This document shows, piece by piece, positions 1-9,122 of a DNA stretch of 64,000 nucleotides. A program made the translations under genes and the position numbers. Source of the DNA: Pseudomonas abietaniphila. GTDB lineage: Bacteria > Pseudomonadota > Gammaproteobacteria > Pseudomonadales > Pseudomonadaceae. The notes under the pieces are model-generated. The model was not told the DNA's origin. It did not search any database and was given only the letters and a program-made list of their open reading frames with translations. Position 1 is the stretch's first letter. Every line of letters begins with the position of its first letter. The stretch covers positions 702,007 to 766,006 of the forward strand of contig NZ_FNCO01000002.1 of the NCBI RefSeq assembly GCF_900100795.1, read 5' to 3'.

Positions 1-734
1 CAGACCGCATCACTGCATTGCACGTAGCGGCGGCTGAGGGTCAGGGACAGCGTTTCAAGCCGCTGGCGTGGAGGATCGATACCGTGCTGGACAAACAGGC
101 TGTCGGCAAACTGGCGGATGGTGGTCCCCGCCAGCGGCAACACGACCGGGAAGTCTTCAAGCGTCAGCGAACCCTCGCCTGTGGTCAGCAACGGATGCCC
201 CTCGCGCACCACCCACGTCATCGATTCGCTGTACAGGTGCTCGAAACTCAAGCCGAGGATCTGTGGGCTGTCGGTCATGCGCCCCACCACCAGATCCAGT
301 TCGCCCAAGCGCAACTGCGACAGCAGATACGCGCTCGGACCTGTCGCGACGCTGACCACCAATGCCGGGTGTCTGGCATGTAAGCGACAGATGACCTCGG
401 GCACCAGCAGGCTCTCCACGGTCGACAACACCCCGAGTCGCACCGCCACCGGCGCATGCTCCCCCGAACGCAGACTGTTCACCCCTTCGCGCAACGCCTG
501 GACGCAGGGCCCGGCGTACCGCATGAAGGCCACGCCCGACTCGGTGAGTGCCGCCCCGCGCTTGCTGCGCACGAACAGGCTGGCGTTGAGCAGGCCTTCC
601 AGCTCCTTCAGGGTTTTGGACAATGCCGGCTGACTGATCGCCAGTTTGTCCGAGGCTTTGGCCAGGCTGCCTTGGCGCGCCACTTCAAGGAAACACACCA
701 AGTGTCGGAATTTGATCCGCGTATCGATGTTCAC
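1..734 (-). CDS. pcaQ: LysR-family regulator, PcaQ-like (C-terminus outside window)
   Basis: Read directly from the minus strand, an open frame of 244 codons runs off the left edge. The N-terminus has a LysR helix-turn-helix (FLEVARQGSLAKASDKLAIS, then QPALSKTLKELE), followed by the start of the periplasmic-binding-like effector domain. The N-terminal sequence MNIDTRIKFRHLVCFLEVA matches my memory of PcaQ, activator of protocatechuate (beta-ketoadipate) genes, but no pca gene is visible here. The start is GTG at 734, whose GTGA overlaps the bphP stop by 4 bp, so translation is probably coupled to the phytochrome gene. LysR family is near certain; PcaQ identity is likely but would need a homology search. 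Confidence 0.75.
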   Translation of the reverse strand, partial: MNIDTRIKFRHLVCFLEVARQGSLAKASDKLAISQPALSKTLKELEGLLNASLFVRSKRGAALTESGVAFMRYAGPCVQALREGVNSLRSGEHAPVAVRLGVLSTVESLLVPEVICRLHARHPALVVSVATGPSAYLLSQLRLGELDLVVGRMTDSPQILGLSFEHLYSESMTWVVREGHPLLTTGEGSLTLEDFPVVLPLAGTTIRQFADSLFVQHGIDPPRQRLETLSLTLSRRYVQCSDAV

Positions 735-2950
735 GAAGGTTTTGCCACCGGCACGGTAAAACGGAACACGCTGCCCACGCCCAACGCACTGGACGCGGTC
801 AACTCACCGCCATGGGCTTTGACGATCCCCTGCGAGATGTACAGCCCCAAGCCGGTGCCGCTCGGATTGCCTTCCCGTATGCGCCAGTAACGCTCGAAGA
901 CATGAGGCAGTTGATCCGGGGCAATGCCAGCACCGGAGTCGACGATGCTCACGGCGACGAAATCGCCCTCCAGGGTCGCCGTCACGCTGATCAATCCTTC
1001 CTTTGGGGTGAACTTGATGGCGTTCCCCACCAGATTGGACAGCACCTGAAACATCCGCTCAGGGTCGGCCATGACCTTTAGCTCAGGCTCGCCTGAGAAC
1101 GTCAAGTCGATGAACTTGTTCAGCGCCAGCGGCGTCAGCAGCGACCAGGCGTCCTCGAAGAGCTGGCTGATCTCCACTGCCTGCGGAGCGATGGAATAAC
1201 GGCCAGCCTCGATCTTCGCGGTGTCGAGCAGGTCCTCCAGCAGGTTGGTCATGCGCGCCGTGGCTCGCTGCAACGTATCGATTGCCGAGTTCAAGCGTTT
1301 GGACGCCGGGCTCACATCGGCAGCGATCAACCGCTGCATCATCCCGCACTGCATGACAATCGCCGTCAACGGACTGCGCAAATCGTGGGACACCACCGCC
1401 ACCAGTTCGTCCCGGGCGCGCACGGCGTCTTTCTCGCGCAATACCTGCCGCGACAAATCCGATTCCAGTGCAGACCGCCGCAAGTCGGACACCGCATAAA
1501 CGTCGCCGACATCCCACTGCCGGGCTGTGCCATCGACCTGTTGCTTCCAGACTTCAAACGATTCACGCGGCTGCAAGCGGTTGCCTACCACGACCTTCGA
1601 CATGTCCGGGTTGCCGCTCCACTGCACGCTTTCCTTCTGCTCGGGGCGAAACCACAAAACCGCGTTGTCCACCGGCTTTGGCAAACTGAACGCCAGCAGA
1701 CCGCTGGCAACCCGCGAGTACGCCCGGGCAGGCTCATAAAGCGCACCCAGACTGTCCGTGGTCACAACGCTGTCCGACGCCTGCACCCAGGTTTGCAGTG
1801 CCTTCACTTGTTCAGCCGATGGGCATTGACCAAACAGATGCACCTGATCCTCGATGACGACCGCCAGGCCACCGGCGTCGACGAGGGCCAGGACGTCTTC
1901 AGCTTGCTCGATCAAGCCGTGATACACATCCCCGTCCGCTTCGGCCATCGCGTTGGCGAGCAGGTTGAGCAGACCGCCCTTCGCCTGACGCTGGCGCTGT
2001 GCGTTCAGTTCTTCGAGCGCGCTGATCTGCATCGAGAGCACTTGGCCGATGGTCTCGCAGGCCACCCGCAAGGCAGGCGGCACTCGCAACGGCTGGCGAT
2101 TGCCGCAGCTGATCAGGCCCCACAGCCGATCATCCTTGAGCAGCGAAATGCTCATGGACGAACGCACGTCCATGTTCTGCATGTACTGACAATGGATTGG
2201 CGACACGCTGCGCAACACTGCGTACGCCATGTCCAGCGGCTGGCCCGTGTCTGGCCGCAGCGCTGGCACCATGGGCACAGGGACGTAAGCGGCATCGGGA
2301 ATGATCCGCAGCCAGTTCAGGCGATACAGTTCGCGCGCCTGCTCGGGAATGTCGCTGGCAGGGAAAAACAGGCCTTGATAGGCGTCCAGTTCAGAGGTGG
2401 CGGACTCGGCGATGACCTGACCGTGGCCCGCCTCCTGAAAACGGTAGATCAGCACGCGGTCGTAGCCGGTCAGCGCACGAATCTCGGTGACGCTGATCTC
2501 GTAGAGTGCCGACAGGGTTTTCGCCGATTGAAGGCGTCGCAGCGTGCGGGTGAGGCGTTGATCAAGCGAGCGCCCGACAGCGGCAGGGTCGGCCTGAACC
2601 GGCTCAAGCTCGATGAACAGCAGGCCGTCGTGGCGATGGATCAGCCCGTCGACCGTCTGGTCGCCGATCCGCAGCGACATGGGGTTGATCTCGTCCAGTG
2701 ACTCGGATAGCAAGCGTTCCCGCAAGCGCTCGGAGGGTTCGTTGCCGAGCCAGCCGGACAGCGGCTGGCCTGACTGCGGCGCGGGAGCATCGGCCAGCAA
2801 CGATTGAGCGTTGGCGCTGACTTGCTGAACCGTCCACGTGGCTTCGTCCACTGTCAGCAACACGCCATGGGGCTGAATCGCGCCCGGAATCCGGATCGGC
2901 TCGTCAGCGCAGTTCTTCAGCAACGTCTGCAAATCGTGTTCAGAGGTCAT
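731..2950 (-). CDS. bphP: bacteriophytochrome sensor histidine kinase
   Basis: Red/far-red photoreceptor kinase of 739 residues that binds biliverdin. Visible order: N-terminal PAS with the chromophore Cys near residue 14 (LKNCADEPIRIPGAIQPHG), GAF with the PASDIP motif, PHY with the PRESF tongue motif, HisKA with the phospho-His in VSHDLRSPLTA, and HATPase_c with N, G1 (DSGAGI) and G2 (GTGLGLYIS) boxes. There is no receiver domain. The ATG at 2950 was chosen because it has AAGGAG upstream and an ATGA overlap with bphO; the open frame extends further upstream but without a good ribosome site. The operon order bphO-bphP means the chromophore is made beside its receptor. A LysR gene follows with a 4-bp overlap. 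Confidence 0.95.
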   Translation of the reverse strand: MTSEHDLQTLLKNCADEPIRIPGAIQPHGVLLTVDEATWTVQQVSANAQSLLADAPAPQSGQPLSGWLGNEPSERLRERLLSESLDEINPMSLRIGDQTVDGLIHRHDGLLFIELEPVQADPAAVGRSLDQRLTRTLRRLQSAKTLSALYEISVTEIRALTGYDRVLIYRFQEAGHGQVIAESATSELDAYQGLFFPASDIPEQARELYRLNWLRIIPDAAYVPVPMVPALRPDTGQPLDMAYAVLRSVSPIHCQYMQNMDVRSSMSISLLKDDRLWGLISCGNRQPLRVPPALRVACETIGQVLSMQISALEELNAQRQRQAKGGLLNLLANAMAEADGDVYHGLIEQAEDVLALVDAGGLAVVIEDQVHLFGQCPSAEQVKALQTWVQASDSVVTTDSLGALYEPARAYSRVASGLLAFSLPKPVDNAVLWFRPEQKESVQWSGNPDMSKVVVGNRLQPRESFEVWKQQVDGTARQWDVGDVYAVSDLRRSALESDLSRQVLREKDAVRARDELVAVVSHDLRSPLTAIVMQCGMMQRLIAADVSPASKRLNSAIDTLQRATARMTNLLEDLLDTAKIEAGRYSIAPQAVEISQLFEDAWSLLTPLALNKFIDLTFSGEPELKVMADPERMFQVLSNLVGNAIKFTPKEGLISVTATLEGDFVAVSIVDSGAGIAPDQLPHVFERYWRIREGNPSGTGLGLYISQGIVKAHGGELTASSALGVGSVFRFTVPVAKPS

Positions 2951-3573
2951 CGCAGCACTCCTTTGCATTCCAGCCAGCAGGCGAACGAAGCAAACGTGGC
3001 GCAGGCCGAATCCACCACTTGCTGGTTGTCGTCGGGATGATCGAAGCCTGCCAACTGTTTGAGGAACGCCTTCCACAAGCGTCCTGTGTCCCGGCCGTAG
3101 ACATCAAGGAATTCGCCGCCGCTGTCGGCGCCGATCGACAGTCGCTCGGCGATGATGCGGCGCAGGACTTGCCCACCCAGCGTGGCGCCTTCCATGACGT
3201 ACATCACGCCGAGCAGATCGGCCTCGCCGTTAATAGGCGGCAGGTCGGCGCACAACGGCAACGCCTCGATCTGAGCGTCGTTCAGCCCCAGTGCACGCAG
3301 GTCTTTCACCAACGCCGGGACCTTTTGCCGATCGGGCTGAACGAGGTGCGGGGCATGAAACCGCTCGATTTGCCCTTGCAGCGGCGCATGAAAACCGTAA
3401 TACGCCTGGATAATGCGCTGATAGGCATCCCGATCAAGGTCGGGGTGCGTCAGCGGCAATCGGGCCTCCAGCGCCTTGTGTTGCGCCGCAGTGGCGGCAC
3501 GCAGCATCTGCAGCACGCAAGGTGCCTGGGTTGCAGCGCTGGAGAGCGTTAATTCGGGGGTAGCTTCAACCAA
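2947..3573 (-). CDS. bphO: heme oxygenase (biliverdin synthesis)
   Basis: Cleaves heme to biliverdin, the chromophore for the adjacent bacteriophytochrome. The protein has about 208 residues and the HemO/BphO fold, with the proximal heme ligand His in AAQHKALE and the distal glycine-rich helix in GVMYVMEGATLGGQVL. It overlaps bphP by 4 bp. The first possible start in this frame is TTG at 3573 with no clear Shine-Dalgarno sequence; a GTG (codon 20) and an ATG (codon 23, position 3507) are alternatives, although the family usually has some residues before the Met-Leu-Arg that follows. The true start is therefore uncertain. Confidence 0.92.
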   Translation of the reverse strand: MVEATPELTLSSAATQAPCVLQMLRAATAAQHKALEARLPLTHPDLDRDAYQRIIQAYYGFHAPLQGQIERFHAPHLVQPDRQKVPALVKDLRALGLNDAQIEALPLCADLPPINGEADLLGVMYVMEGATLGGQVLRRIIAERLSIGADSGGEFLDVYGRDTGRLWKAFLKQLAGFDHPDDNQQVVDSACATFASFACWLECKGVLR

Positions 3574-3690
3574 GGGCGGTGGCGTCCAGTCAGGATGGAA
3601 ATGGCTTGGAGTACAGCGACATCCGCAGGTTCAAGGCAGATGGCTACCGCGCACACTAAGGGGCGCGGCGCCAAGGTGCAAACCTCTCGA

Positions 3691-5316
3691 TCAAAAGATG
3701 TAATCAGTGGTCAGGAAGCTTGATTCGCGGTTGTGAATGATGTCGCTGATCAGTGCCTTGTTACTCTCCTGGAACTTGGTGGCCACCAAGGTCCGGATCG
3801 AGAACACACGCAGTGCGTCATGGACCGACAAGGTGCCTTCTGCCGAGTTCTTGCGGCCGTTGAACGGGAAGCTGTCAGGGCCACGCTGGCATTGGGCGTT
3901 GATGTTGATCCGGCCGACCTGATTGGCGAACGCATCGACCAGACGTCCGACCTGCTTGGAGTCGTTGCCGAAAATACTCAGTTGCTGGCCGAAGTCCGAG
4001 TCGAGCACGTATTCGATGACCGTTTCCAGATCACGGTACGCCACCACGGGCACCACCGGTCCGAACTGCTCTTCGTGGTAAACGCGCATGTCCGGGGTCA
4101 CCGGGTAGAGCACAGCCGGGTAGAAGAACTGCTGATGGGTCTCGCCACCGCCTTCGTTGACCACTTTTGCGCCTTTGCTCACGGCGTCGTCGACCAGGCC
4201 CTGCAGGTAGTCGGTCTTGCCGGGTTCTGGCAGCGGTGTCAGCGAAACGCCCGGTTCCCACGGCATGCCCGGTTTGAGCTGCGCCAGCTTCTCTTCGAAT
4301 TTCTCGAGGAAGCTGCCAACGACGTTCTCATGCACGAACAGGATCTTCAGCGCGGTGCAGCGCTGGCCGTTGAATGACAGCGAGCCGGTGATGGCTTCAC
4401 TGACCGCATTGTCCAGGTTGACATCGGGTAAGACGATGCCCGGGTTCTTGGCGTCCAGACCCAAGGCTGCGCGCAGACGGTGAGGTTTTGGGTGCAGCTT
4501 CTTCAAGGCGCTGGCGGCCTTGTTGGTGCCGATGAACGCAAACACGTCGATCTTGCCGCTGGCCATCAGCGCGCTCACGGTTTCACGGCCGCTGCCGTAA
4601 ATCACGTTGATGACGCCCGCCGGGAAGCTGTCGCGGAAGGCTTCGAGCAGCGGACGGATCAGCAATACCCCGAACTTGGCGGGCTTGAACACCACGGTGT
4701 TGCCCATGATCAGCGCGGGAATCAGCGTGGTGAAGGTTTCGTTCAACGGGTAGTTGTAGGGACCCATGCACAAGGTGACGCCCAGCGGAACGCGACGGAT
4801 CTGGCCCAGCGTGTCCTGTTCGAGCTCGAAACGGCTGGAACGGCGGTCCAGCTCCTTCAGTGCGTTGATGGTGTCGACGATGTAATCGCAGGTGCGGTCG
4901 AACTCTTTCTGCGAGTCCTTGAGGTTCTTGCCGATCTCCCACATCAGCAGGGTGACCACGGCATCGCGCTGTTCGCGCATGCGCTTGAGGAAGGTTTCGA
5001 CATGATGGATGCGGTCAACGACGCGCATCGTCGGCCAGGCGCCCTGCCCGCGATCATAGGCTTTGACGGCAGCGTCCAGCGCGGTCATCGAGGTGTCCGC
5101 GTCCATCAGCGGTGTGCTGCCCAGCACCACGGACTCAAGGCCCGCGTCGGTTTTCAACGACACCGGACTGAGCACCGGTGCCAGCGGTCCTTGCCACTGA
5201 CGCAGCTCGCCATCCACCAGGTACTCACGCTGCTCGATGGCAGGCCCTGCGCGGAACTGCTCAGGAATCTCATCGGCCCTTGGGTACAGGTTGTCCAGGC
5301 GATTTTGCAGGGTCAT
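3691..5316 (-). CDS. NADP-dependent glyceraldehyde-3-phosphate dehydrogenase-type aldehyde dehydrogenase
   Basis: Aldehyde dehydrogenase superfamily protein of 541 residues, closest in style to GapN-like enzymes that oxidise an aldehyde irreversibly with NAD(P). The nucleotide-binding segment MGPYNYPLNE, VVFKPAKFG, catalytic Glu region and nucleophile Cys in FNGQRCTALK are all present, so it should be active. The C-terminus is longer than in many ALDHs and ends STLTT-like without a recognised domain. It stands alone between bphO and an intergenic repeat block. GapN identity is inferred from overall sequence; a different aldehyde substrate is possible. Confidence 0.8.
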   Translation of the reverse strand: MTLQNRLDNLYPRADEIPEQFRAGPAIEQREYLVDGELRQWQGPLAPVLSPVSLKTDAGLESVVLGSTPLMDADTSMTALDAAVKAYDRGQGAWPTMRVVDRIHHVETFLKRMREQRDAVVTLLMWEIGKNLKDSQKEFDRTCDYIVDTINALKELDRRSSRFELEQDTLGQIRRVPLGVTLCMGPYNYPLNETFTTLIPALIMGNTVVFKPAKFGVLLIRPLLEAFRDSFPAGVINVIYGSGRETVSALMASGKIDVFAFIGTNKAASALKKLHPKPHRLRAALGLDAKNPGIVLPDVNLDNAVSEAITGSLSFNGQRCTALKILFVHENVVGSFLEKFEEKLAQLKPGMPWEPGVSLTPLPEPGKTDYLQGLVDDAVSKGAKVVNEGGGETHQQFFYPAVLYPVTPDMRVYHEEQFGPVVPVVAYRDLETVIEYVLDSDFGQQLSIFGNDSKQVGRLVDAFANQVGRININAQCQRGPDSFPFNGRKNSAEGTLSVHDALRVFSIRTLVATKFQESNKALISDIIHNRESSFLTTDYIF

Positions 5317-5490
5317 CTCTCTCTACCTCTTCCAGTCGGTAATCGTGCGAAACACACTACGCCACAGGTCGAAGGGAATGAAAAGACTTGCGACGAATGT
5401 CACGGTGGCGTGACAGAGGATGCGACCTTTAGAAACAGCCGTTCATCCGCGGACGGGGCTTGCCAGAGCTGGTATCGCAGCGTCAGAGCA

Positions 5491-5716
5491 AAGTGCGTCA
5501 GACACCGTACTGGTGGGAGCCGGCTTGGTGCGGGCCGCGTTCGCTGCCCTCGTAACCTCGGACGTCTCCTACCGGTATGGTGGCGTCGGAGGAAAGTGCG
5601 TCAGACACCGTATGGGTGGGAACCGGGTTGGTGCGGGCCGCGTTCGGACGAATGCGGTGGGTCCTCTGACATTTACGCCACTGACCCACTCGGACGTCTC
5701 CTACCGGTATGGCGGC
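5491..5716. repeat. two copies of an inverted-repeat intergenic element
   Basis: This gene-free stretch between 5317 and 5719 holds two direct copies of one element (about 5491-5580 and 5594-5716). Each begins AAGTGCGTCAGACACCGTA, continues GTGGGA-CCGG-TTGGTGCGGG and ends CTCCTACCGGTATGG. Start and end of each copy are roughly inverted (ACACCGTACTGGTGGGAG against CTCCTACCGGTATGGTG), as in REP-type elements. The second copy carries about 30 extra bases in the middle. Upstream of the first copy (5317-5490) I see no gene. Confidence 0.6.
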
Positions 5717-5719
5717 GGT

Positions 5720-6844
5720 TCAGGCCACCGCGGTCTGGTTCCGACCCTGCGCCTTGGCCCGGAACAATGCTTTATCAGCATCGTTGAGCAGCATGTTCAC
5801 GTCACGGTCAGCGCCGTTCATCGAAGCGACCCCGATGCTGGCGGTGATGCCTTCGACGTGCTCGCATGCCAGCTTCGCGATGGCCTGACGCAGCTGCTCG
5901 GCCGTGGCCTCGGCGTCGTCGATTGAGGTGTCGGTGAGCAGTATCGCGAACTCTTCGCCGCCCAGTCGACCGCAGAGGTCGACATCGCGGATGGACTCGC
6001 AAATGACGCCGCCGATCTGTCGCAGCACCTTGTCGCCCGCCTGATGGCCGTACGAGTCGTTGATGCGTTTGAAATGATCGATGTCCAACATCAATACCGA
6101 CAGCGGCACCCGGTTGCGCTTGCAGTGCTCGTAGGTCTGCTCGGCCTGTCTGAAGAACGCCCGACGGTTCTTCAACCCGGTCAGTTCATCGGTTTGCGCG
6201 GCATGGTTGGCGATGCTGTGCGCGTATTCCATTTCCCGCGTCAGACGAAACGCCGTTTCCATGGCCTCGGACAGTTTGCGGGTTGCGCTGATCACGAACG
6301 AGACAAACACCAGTGTGGCAGCGGCCATACCAATCTGCGTCGGCGCGGGCTGGAACAGCAGCCAAAACGAACAGGGCAACAACACCAGCGAGATCGACAC
6401 GATGGTCATCGAACGGTAAGCGGAATAGCAGGACACTGCGCTCACTGACATCCCCACCGTAAACAGCAACACCAGACTCTGCGTCACCAGGTCATTCAGA
6501 TGCATCAGTGCCAGCGCGCCACCACCCCAGATGGCAGCCGACAGTGCCAGTGTCAGCCAGTAGCGGCGCTCCCAGCGTTGCGGCGTGCGGGTTTCGACCG
6601 GGCTTCGAAAATACGTCACCAACAACACGATGCGCAGCGAGGTCGACGCACACAGCAGGCCCAGCCAGACCAGAATCACCTCGTGACCGACACGATTCCA
6701 ACACAGCCAGCTCAACATCAGCGCAGCCAGAAAGCTTCCCAACACAGAGAAAAACGTCTGGCGAAACAATAAGTGCAGACGATCGGTTCGCACCTGCGCC
6801 CGTATCAGGGCATCGCGTTCGTGCTGATGCTCAAAGAGGTACAT
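5720..6844 (-). CDS. membrane diguanylate cyclase (GGDEF)
   Basis: Makes cyclic di-GMP from two GTP. The N-terminal half (to about residue 190) is a run of roughly six hydrophobic segments acting as an integral-membrane sensor; the C-terminal half is a GGDEF domain with the active-site variant GGEEF and an RxxD inhibitory site just upstream (RDVDLCGRLGGEEF), so it should be catalytic and product-inhibited. The ATG at 6844 (MYLFEHQHERD) was chosen; in-frame starts exist upstream at 6874 and a TTG at 6910, none with a convincing ribosome site. The gene is monocistronic. No EAL domain is present. Confidence 0.88.
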   Translation of the reverse strand: MYLFEHQHERDALIRAQVRTDRLHLLFRQTFFSVLGSFLAALMLSWLCWNRVGHEVILVWLGLLCASTSLRIVLLVTYFRSPVETRTPQRWERRYWLTLALSAAIWGGGALALMHLNDLVTQSLVLLFTVGMSVSAVSCYSAYRSMTIVSISLVLLPCSFWLLFQPAPTQIGMAAATLVFVSFVISATRKLSEAMETAFRLTREMEYAHSIANHAAQTDELTGLKNRRAFFRQAEQTYEHCKRNRVPLSVLMLDIDHFKRINDSYGHQAGDKVLRQIGGVICESIRDVDLCGRLGGEEFAILLTDTSIDDAEATAEQLRQAIAKLACEHVEGITASIGVASMNGADRDVNMLLNDADKALFRAKAQGRNQTAVA

Positions 6845-7202
6845 CGGATGTGCCTGCCCAACCCACGGTGACATGGCCGGATTGTGGCACCCGGCCATGA
6901 GGCAGCACAACTCACGCTCGCCTAAACGGTGGAGAATTCCAGCCTGCGCACTGAAAAACAGTGGGCATTGACCAAAACGGCCAGTCCAGAGCCGTTAATC
7001 GGTCCGGGACCGAACGTTCAGTTCCAGTCAACGAATCGGTTTGCCGACCGTGACACCCGACATGGAGCCTGAGAGGTCGCTCGCCTGATCGGGCGATTCG
7101 GCAGGACGATCAAGCGGGTGTGCTTGCATGGCCCGACGACCCGCGAGCACACTGGGCGCGAGATCGATATCAACGCACTGTTTTAAACAGGAAGGATGAA
7201 TA

Positions 7203-7709
7203 ATGACCACGCACACCGAAACCGCTCTGCTGGCTGGCGGCTGCTTCTGGGGCATGCAGGATCTGCTGCGCCGCTACCCTGGCGTCCTGTCCACGCGCGT
7301 GGGCTACTCGGGCGGCGACGTTGAGAACGCCACGTACCGCAACCATGGCACCCATGCCGAAGCCATCGAAATCGTGTTCGATCCGAATGTGATCAGCTAT
7401 CGGCAGATCCTGGAATTCTTTTTCCAGATCCACGACCCGTCCACGGCCAATCGCCAGGGCAATGACATCGGCGCGAGTTACCGCTCCGCGATCTTCTACC
7501 TTAGCGAAGAACAGAAACGCGTCGCGCTGGACACCGTCGAGGACGTCAACGCGTCGGGTCTCTGGCCGGGCAAAGTGGTCACTGAGCTGGCGCCGGCTGG
7601 CGCGTTCTGGGAGGCAGAACCAGAGCACCAGGATTATCTCGAGCGCATTCCCAACGGTTACACCTGCCACTTCATCCGCCCGGACTGGAAGCTCCCGAAA
7701 CGCGCTTGA
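7203..7709 (+). CDS. msrA: peptide methionine sulfoxide reductase A
   Basis: Reduces S-form methionine sulfoxide in proteins, an oxidative-damage repair role in the cytoplasm. The 168-residue protein starts with the diagnostic GGCFWG active site (nucleophilic Cys about residue 14), followed by the conserved YSGG and [14 protein letters not shown] blocks. GGAAGG lies ahead of the ATG at 7203. Length fits the short single-domain class and no MsrB domain is fused. It is an isolated gene; a REP doublet follows. Confidence 0.93.
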   Translation: MTTHTETALLAGGCFWGMQDLLRRYPGVLSTRVGYSGGDVENATYRNHGTHAEAIEIVFDPNVISYRQILEFFFQIHDPSTANRQGNDIGASYRSAIFYLSEEQKRVALDTVEDVNASGLWPGKVVTELAPAGAFWEAEPEHQDYLERIPNGYTCHFIRPDWKLPKRA

Positions 7710-7726
7710 GGCTCAGTGACAGCCCC

Positions 7727-7810
7727 GTGGGCTTGCTCACGAAGAGGCCGGCATGAACGCCACCGATCCGCTGGATTCGCCGACGCCTTCGTGAGCAAGC
7801 TCACTGCCAC
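7727..7810. repeat. REP-type inverted doublet
   Basis: Left arm GTGGGCTTGCTCACGAA (7727-7743) and right arm TTCGTGAGCAAGCTCACTGCCAC (split here as TTCGTGAGCAAGC and TCACTGCCAC, 7788-7810) are inverted with about 44 bp between them. This matches the common Pseudomonas extragenic palindrome layout. The rest of the 7710-8093 gap shows no gene with a ribosome site. Confidence 0.75.
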
Positions 7811-8093
7811 AAAGAACTCCTTAAAACGCGCGGCTCAGCGGAGACGACCACGCGGTGAAACAGGCCGTGGATTCGGCGTGGCGTGAGCGTGTTACCGCGC
7901 CTCATCGCGCCCCGTGCTTCCGGGCGCGATGGGTTTGCGCAAGCGTTTGAGCTGCCGCGTCAGGGCGGAGCGGAATGTGACGGCCATCCGGGTGCCCGAT
8001 TCTGCCAAAGCAGGCCCTCTGCGGTTGTGCGCCGGTCTGGCTGCGTATACTCCGGGCAGCGACAAAGCGGCAGGCTTTGAATCCGGAGGCCCC

Positions 8094-9071
8094 ATGTCAG
8101 AAAAACGTCTTACTCAGCGCCGGTCCGGCACGTACGAGGCTTCGGACCCGGCATGGTCCCACCACTACGACATGTCGCTGCTGCGGCGCGACGTCGATGC
8201 GACCTACCGTCTGCTGCCCGACCCGGCCAGCGGCGTCACCATCAGCCCTCTTCTCCCGCCTGCTCCTGCGCACCGGCTCGCCATGCTTGAACTCTGGGCG
8301 CCGAGCATCACGCCCGCGTCTCAAAGCGTCATCACCCAACATACGCCGCCAAACGATCCGCAAGCCGACTTTGCCAGCAACGCTCACTTGCAGGTCATGG
8401 GCGAGCTGACGGCCTCCATCGCCCACGAAATCTGCCAGCCGCTCTTGGCTATCGCCTCTAACGCCGCAGCATGCCTGCGTTGGCTGCAACGGGAAAAACC
8501 AGTGGTGAGTGAAGCGATTGAAGGGCTCAGGGATATTCGCGCCGAGTGCGAGCGCGCTGCCAATATCGTCGCTGCCCTGCGTGCACTGACCCGGCAGTCG
8601 CCCTGCAATCCGCAACGTGTGAACGTCAATGACGTGATCCTTGAAGCGGTGAGGCTTCACGGGCCCGCGCTGGCGGCGGGCAATGTCGCGTTGGTGATCG
8701 ACTTGCGCGCCGATCAGCCTGTGAATGCCGATCCTGTGCAGGTTCAGCAACTGGTGTTCAATCTGATTGCCAATGCCATGGAAGCGATGGCCGGCGTGGA
8801 ATCGCCGGGCCCGATTGTGCGGCTGTCGTCCAATACGCTGCAGGATGGTGTGCGGGTGTCGGTGGAGGACAATGGTCCGGGGATACCGGTTGAGGACAGG
8901 CAGCGGATTTTCGAGGCGTTTCACACCACCAAGGAAAGCGGGCTGGGGATGGGGCTGACCATTTGCCGTTCGGTGGTGGAGGCGCATAAGGGTAATTTGT
9001 ATGCCGAGGGCTCGGAGTTGGGGGGTGCGATGATTCGGTTTCAATTGCCGACGGGGTGCAGGAATCACTGA
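8094..9071 (+). CDS. orphan sensor histidine kinase
   Basis: The 325-residue kinase has an unrecognised N-terminal region of about 105 residues, then HisKA (SIAHEICQPLLAIASNAAAC) and HATPase_c with N box (NLIANAMEAM), G1 (EDNGPGI) and G2 (SGLGMGLTICRS). No membrane segment is visible, so it is probably cytosolic. The start at 8094 is preceded by GGAGG; the frame is open about 60 codons further upstream without a good start. No response regulator is adjacent. Its kinase core resembles that of the hybrid kinase at 57534-59816 (both have HE-QPL and a conserved SNAAA-LRWL stretch), so the two may share a partner. Confidence 0.85.
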   Translation: MSEKRLTQRRSGTYEASDPAWSHHYDMSLLRRDVDATYRLLPDPASGVTISPLLPPAPAHRLAMLELWAPSITPASQSVITQHTPPNDPQADFASNAHLQVMGELTASIAHEICQPLLAIASNAAACLRWLQREKPVVSEAIEGLRDIRAECERAANIVAALRALTRQSPCNPQRVNVNDVILEAVRLHGPALAAGNVALVIDLRADQPVNADPVQVQQLVFNLIANAMEAMAGVESPGPIVRLSSNTLQDGVRVSVEDNGPGIPVEDRQRIFEAFHTTKESGLGMGLTICRSVVEAHKGNLYAEGSELGGAMIRFQLPTGCRNH

Positions 9072-9088
9072 TTTCCTGCACGGAGGTC

Positions 9089-9122
9089 GGGTTGGGTTGG
9101 GTTGGGTTGGGTTGGGTTGGGG
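9089..9122. repeat. (GGGTT)6 tandem repeat
   Basis: Six perfect GGGTT units (9089-9118) followed by GGGG, only 17 bp after the histidine kinase stop. The strand carries seven G-runs spaced by TT, so it can form G-quadruplexes. It is also a likely site of slippage. Confidence 0.95.
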
